Source: an uncultured Bacteroidales bacterium (GTDB lineage: Bacteria; Bacteroidota; Bacteroidia; Bacteroidales; P3). Taken from it: DNA of 64,000 bases. The stretch covers positions 62,001-126,000 of the forward strand of contig ONLW01000009.1 of the NCBI GenBank assembly GCA_900318835.1, written 5' to 3'. The translations under genes were made by a program, and so were the position numbers. This document shows positions 61,399 through 64,000 of this stretch, one piece after another. The notes below the pieces were generated by a model. The model saw nothing but the letters and a program-made list of their open reading frames with translations, was not told the DNA's origin and searched no databases. The stretch's first letter is position 1. Every line of letters begins with the position of its first letter.

Positions 61399-64000
61399 AT
61401 GGCACGAAAGACCAATATGATTGAAGGGGCAATGCGCAGCTTCCCCATTCTGGCACTGACGCTCATTGCTGTAGTGCTCATTGGTATGTACGCGCTGCCT
61501 CACTTGAAGAAGAACGAGTTTCCAGACGTGACCATCCGCCAAGGTGTTGTAGCTGTGATTTATCCCGGCGCGACGGCGGAGGAAATTGAAGAGCAGGTAG
61601 CCTCAAAAGTGGAAGATTACTTGTTTACCTTCAACGAAGTTGACAAAACCAAGACCTATTCCTACAGCAAGGACGGAATGCTGTATGTCTTCGTCTCGAT
61701 GGTGCATACCAAAAGCGACTCGAAGGTCACCTGGTCGCGTATCCGCGAAGGAATGACACTGTTCCGCATCACCGATCTTCCACAGGGAGTGGTGGCCACT
61801 GCCGTCATCGACGACTTCGGCAATTCTTCCTCGCTGCTACTGGCCATGGAAAGCGACCAGCGGTCGCCACGTGAACTCGAAGAAGCCTCTAAAAAACTCT
61901 CAGCACGATTGCGCAGCATTCCTGAATTGGGTAAAATCAACGTCGTGGGAGACCAAAAGGAGGAGATAGCCGTCCACATGGATCCCATGAAACTTACCCA
62001 GTATGCCATTTCACCCTCAGTAGTTTCGGCCGAACTGGCTGCCCAAGGAATCCGCACCATGTCGGGAAAGATAACCAACGAGGAGGGGAGTGCCCTAGTG
62101 CATGTGTCGATTCCTTTCGGCAGCATCAACGATCTCAACGACATGATAGTCTTTGCCGACCCCATCACGGGGCAAAGCCTCCACCTGCGAGACGTGGCCA
62201 CCTTAGAGCCCCACTACACCAAAAACACCCCGTCCATCCGCTACAGCGACACTACCACCGACCGCCACCGCTGTATCATGCTCTCCCTCGAAATGCGCAG
62301 CGGAAACAATGTGGTTGATTTCGGCAAAAAAGTCGAGAAAATAATCTCCGAATTCGAGCAAGCATCCACTCCCGACATCCACATTCACCGCATCACCGAC
62401 CAACCCCGTGTTGTCGACGCTTCCGTAAAGTCGTTCCTCAAGGACCTCATTGAAGCCATTCTGGTGGTCATCCTGGTGATGCTCATGCTCTTCCCCCTAC
62501 GCACAGCCATCGTCAGTTCCACCTCGGTGCCCATCTGTATCGCCGCCACTATTGGCATCATGTACTTCATAGGCTTCGAGCTGAACACTGTGACCCTTGC
62601 CGCACTCATCGTCGTCCTAGGCATGATTGTCGATGACTCGGTGGTGGTTATCGACGGGTACATAGATCTCTTGAAAGCCGGACACTCTCGATGGTATTCA
62701 GCTGCTGTATCCACGTCGCGTCTCGCCGTCTCCATGCTCTTCGCCACAGCCTCCATCGCGCTGATGTTCTTCCCCACCTTGCCTATTTTCGAAGGGGGCT
62801 TCCTGGGCGACTTCATCAAACTCTTCCCCTGGACCATCCTCATTGCCTTGGCATGCAGTTTCTTCTACGCCATCCTGGTGATACCCTACCTGTCGGCCAG
62901 CATGATTAAAGCGTCCAATGCCAACAAGAAAACGAAGTTCGAGAAGTTACAGGAATGCTTCTTCAACGGCCTGCAGAGAGGATACGAAAAGCTTCTCTCC
63001 CTCTGCTTCCGTCACAAAAAAGCGACCATTGCCATCGGTGCGGGATCGGTGGTAGCTGGAGTACTCTTCGCCCTTGCCATCAACATCCAGATTCTTCCAA
63101 AAGCCGAACGCGACAGTTTCGCCATCGAGATGTACCTAGACGCTTCTGCCTCGGTGCAGGAGACCCAAGCCGCTGCCGACTCATTGGAAAAGATTCTTCT
63201 TGCCGACCCCCGCATCACCAGCGTCACATCGTTCATCGGCATGTCGTCGCCACGATTCCACATCACTTATGCCCCGCAACTCGCCTCCGACAACTACGCC
63301 CAATTCATCATCAAAACCACCGACGACAACGCCACCAAGACCGTCATCCAAGAGTTCGCCCAACTCCACGAACATTTCCTGCCCAACGCACAGGTGCGTT
63401 TCAAACAACTCGACTACCAAATGGCGACCTCGCCCATCGAGTTCTACCTCAAAGGAGACAATTACGACGACCTTGTTCACCTGCGAGACACCCTGCTCAA
63501 CATCATGAAGAACAACCCCAACCTGTTCTTTGTCCACTCCGACTTTGACGAAACCGAGGAGATGGTCAATGTAGTCCTCAAACCCGAAATTGCAATGCCT
63601 CTAGGTGTCTCCCAATCCACCCTCTCGATTTCTCTTGCCAGCATCCTATCGGGAACCCAGCTCACATCTCTCTGGCAAAAAGACTACAACATACCCATCA
63701 AAGTATACAGCGACGGCGCCCAAAACCTCGACTACAGTTCTCTGGGAGACCTTCTCATTCCTTGTGCCACTCCCGGCATGTGGATACCTCTGCGCCAGGT
63801 GGCCGATATCAAACCACAGTTCCATCACAACAACATGCCCCACCGCAACGGACTCCGCTGCATCACCGTCTCAGCCGACGTGATGCCCGGTGCCGGACAG
63901 ATGAAAGAGCAATTGGCCATCGGTCACCAACTCGACGAGATGAATCTTCCCGAAGGTGTCACCTGGGAATATGGCGGTGCAGTGGCTTTCACCAACGAGA
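61399..64000 (+). CDS. RND efflux permease subunit (partial)
   Basis: This is the proton-driven inner-membrane pump of a tripartite efflux system (AcrB/MexF superfamily). The ATG at 61399 follows the adaptor stop by nine bases, and 867 codons run off the right edge; the family is about 1000-1050 residues. The first helix (FPILALTLIAVVLIGMYALP) is followed by EFPDVTIRQGVVAVIYPGAT, a family hallmark. The porter domain is next, then a helix bundle including SFLKDLIEAILVVILVMLML and LAALIVVLGMIVDDSVVVID near residue 405, where the paired Asp residues sit. A second porter loop begins near residue 565 (INIQILPKAERDSFAIEMYL). Substrate unknown. Confidence 0.93.
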   Translation, partial: MARKTNMIEGAMRSFPILALTLIAVVLIGMYALPHLKKNEFPDVTIRQGVVAVIYPGATAEEIEEQVASKVEDYLFTFNEVDKTKTYSYSKDGMLYVFVSMVHTKSDSKVTWSRIREGMTLFRITDLPQGVVATAVIDDFGNSSSLLLAMESDQRSPRELEEASKKLSARLRSIPELGKINVVGDQKEEIAVHMDPMKLTQYAISPSVVSAELAAQGIRTMSGKITNEEGSALVHVSIPFGSINDLNDMIVFADPITGQSLHLRDVATLEPHYTKNTPSIRYSDTTTDRHRCIMLSLEMRSGNNVVDFGKKVEKIISEFEQASTPDIHIHRITDQPRVVDASVKSFLKDLIEAILVVILVMLMLFPLRTAIVSSTSVPICIAATIGIMYFIGFELNTVTLAALIVVLGMIVDDSVVVIDGYIDLLKAGHSRWYSAAVSTSRLAVSMLFATASIALMFFPTLPIFEGGFLGDFIKLFPWTILIALACSFFYAILVIPYLSASMIKASNANKKTKFEKLQECFFNGLQRGYEKLLSLCFRHKKATIAIGAGSVVAGVLFALAINIQILPKAERDSFAIEMYLDASASVQETQAAADSLEKILLADPRITSVTSFIGMSSPRFHITYAPQLASDNYAQFIIKTTDDNATKTVIQEFAQLHEHFLPNAQVRFKQLDYQMATSPIEFYLKGDNYDDLVHLRDTLLNIMKNNPNLFFVHSDFDETEEMVNVVLKPEIAMPLGVSQSTLSISLASILSGTQLTSLWQKDYNIPIKVYSDGAQNLDYSSLGDLLIPCATPGMWIPLRQVADIKPQFHHNNMPHRNGLRCITVSADVMPGAGQMKEQLAIGHQLDEMNLPEGVTWEYGGAVAFTNE

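Overview
The window comes from an anaerobic member of the Bacteroidales (Bacteroidota); I cannot name a genus. Supporting points: a 286-residue primary sigma factor of the Bacteroidetes type, promoters that fit TTTG-N19-22-TAnnTTTG, the type IX secretion proteins PorU and PorV, outer-membrane barrels and lipoproteins with Bacteroidetes-style signals, and no Shine-Dalgarno habit. Anaerobic metabolism is indicated by the lysine 5,6-aminomutase alpha subunit at the left edge and the [FeFe]-hydrogenase maturase HydF. There is no rRNA, CRISPR array, prophage or insertion sequence. The genes are mostly ordinary chromosomal ones, packed in operons with 1-4 base overlaps.

Layout. 1-3.9 kb (minus): start of kamD, a GH25 lysozyme overlapping rng, a 29-residue basic protein and an HU protein. 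4-6.4 kb (minus): CPBP protease, tRNA-Arg(CCG), MATE pump. 6.7-14.9 kb (plus): porU-porV-ispF-clpS-nfeD-floA-DUF308 and a lipoprotein. 15.2-24 kb (minus): guaB, three parvulin-type chaperones, a MoxR ATPase, an unknown exported protein and panB. 24.4-30.7 kb (plus): thioredoxin-like lipoprotein, outer-membrane barrel, ribF, nitrilase-family amidase, mutS2. 30.7-35.1 kb (minus): two tandem alpha-2-macroglobulin-like paralogs, one interrupted by an in-frame TAG. 35.5-41.4 kb (plus): hydF-folA-cinA-DUF486-unknown-GH2 mannosidase. 41.5-50.6 kb (mostly minus): small lipoprotein, rpoD-rsmG, ffh-folD, and an operon of outer-membrane lipoprotein, U32 protein, membrane protein and radA. 50.7-64 kb (plus): EamA transporter, outer-membrane barrel, a 2557-residue cyclic beta-1,2-glucan synthase, and an RND adaptor plus permease running off the edge.

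The most unusual content is repetitive DNA. Seven intergenic elements share one architecture: a 5' module (AACTACYTGATACTWAR), an array of contiguous 11-base units (AWCTCCTACCC), a central CCTACC-NN-GGTAGG palindrome and a shorter inverted array. Six of the seven lie 70-200 bases upstream of a gene start in the same relative orientation. Where a promoter can be recognised, they lie outside it on the upstream side. A second layer is a set of short, simple or palindromic tracts inside coding sequences, kept in frame. They occur in mutS2, cinA, the GH2 enzyme, the glucan synthase and the signal peptide of an outer-membrane protein. In the GH2 enzyme they sit where domain sequence seems to be missing.

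Limits: all calls come from reading the sequence. No homology search, folding or codon statistics were run. Residue positions are approximate unless they come from explicit coordinates.
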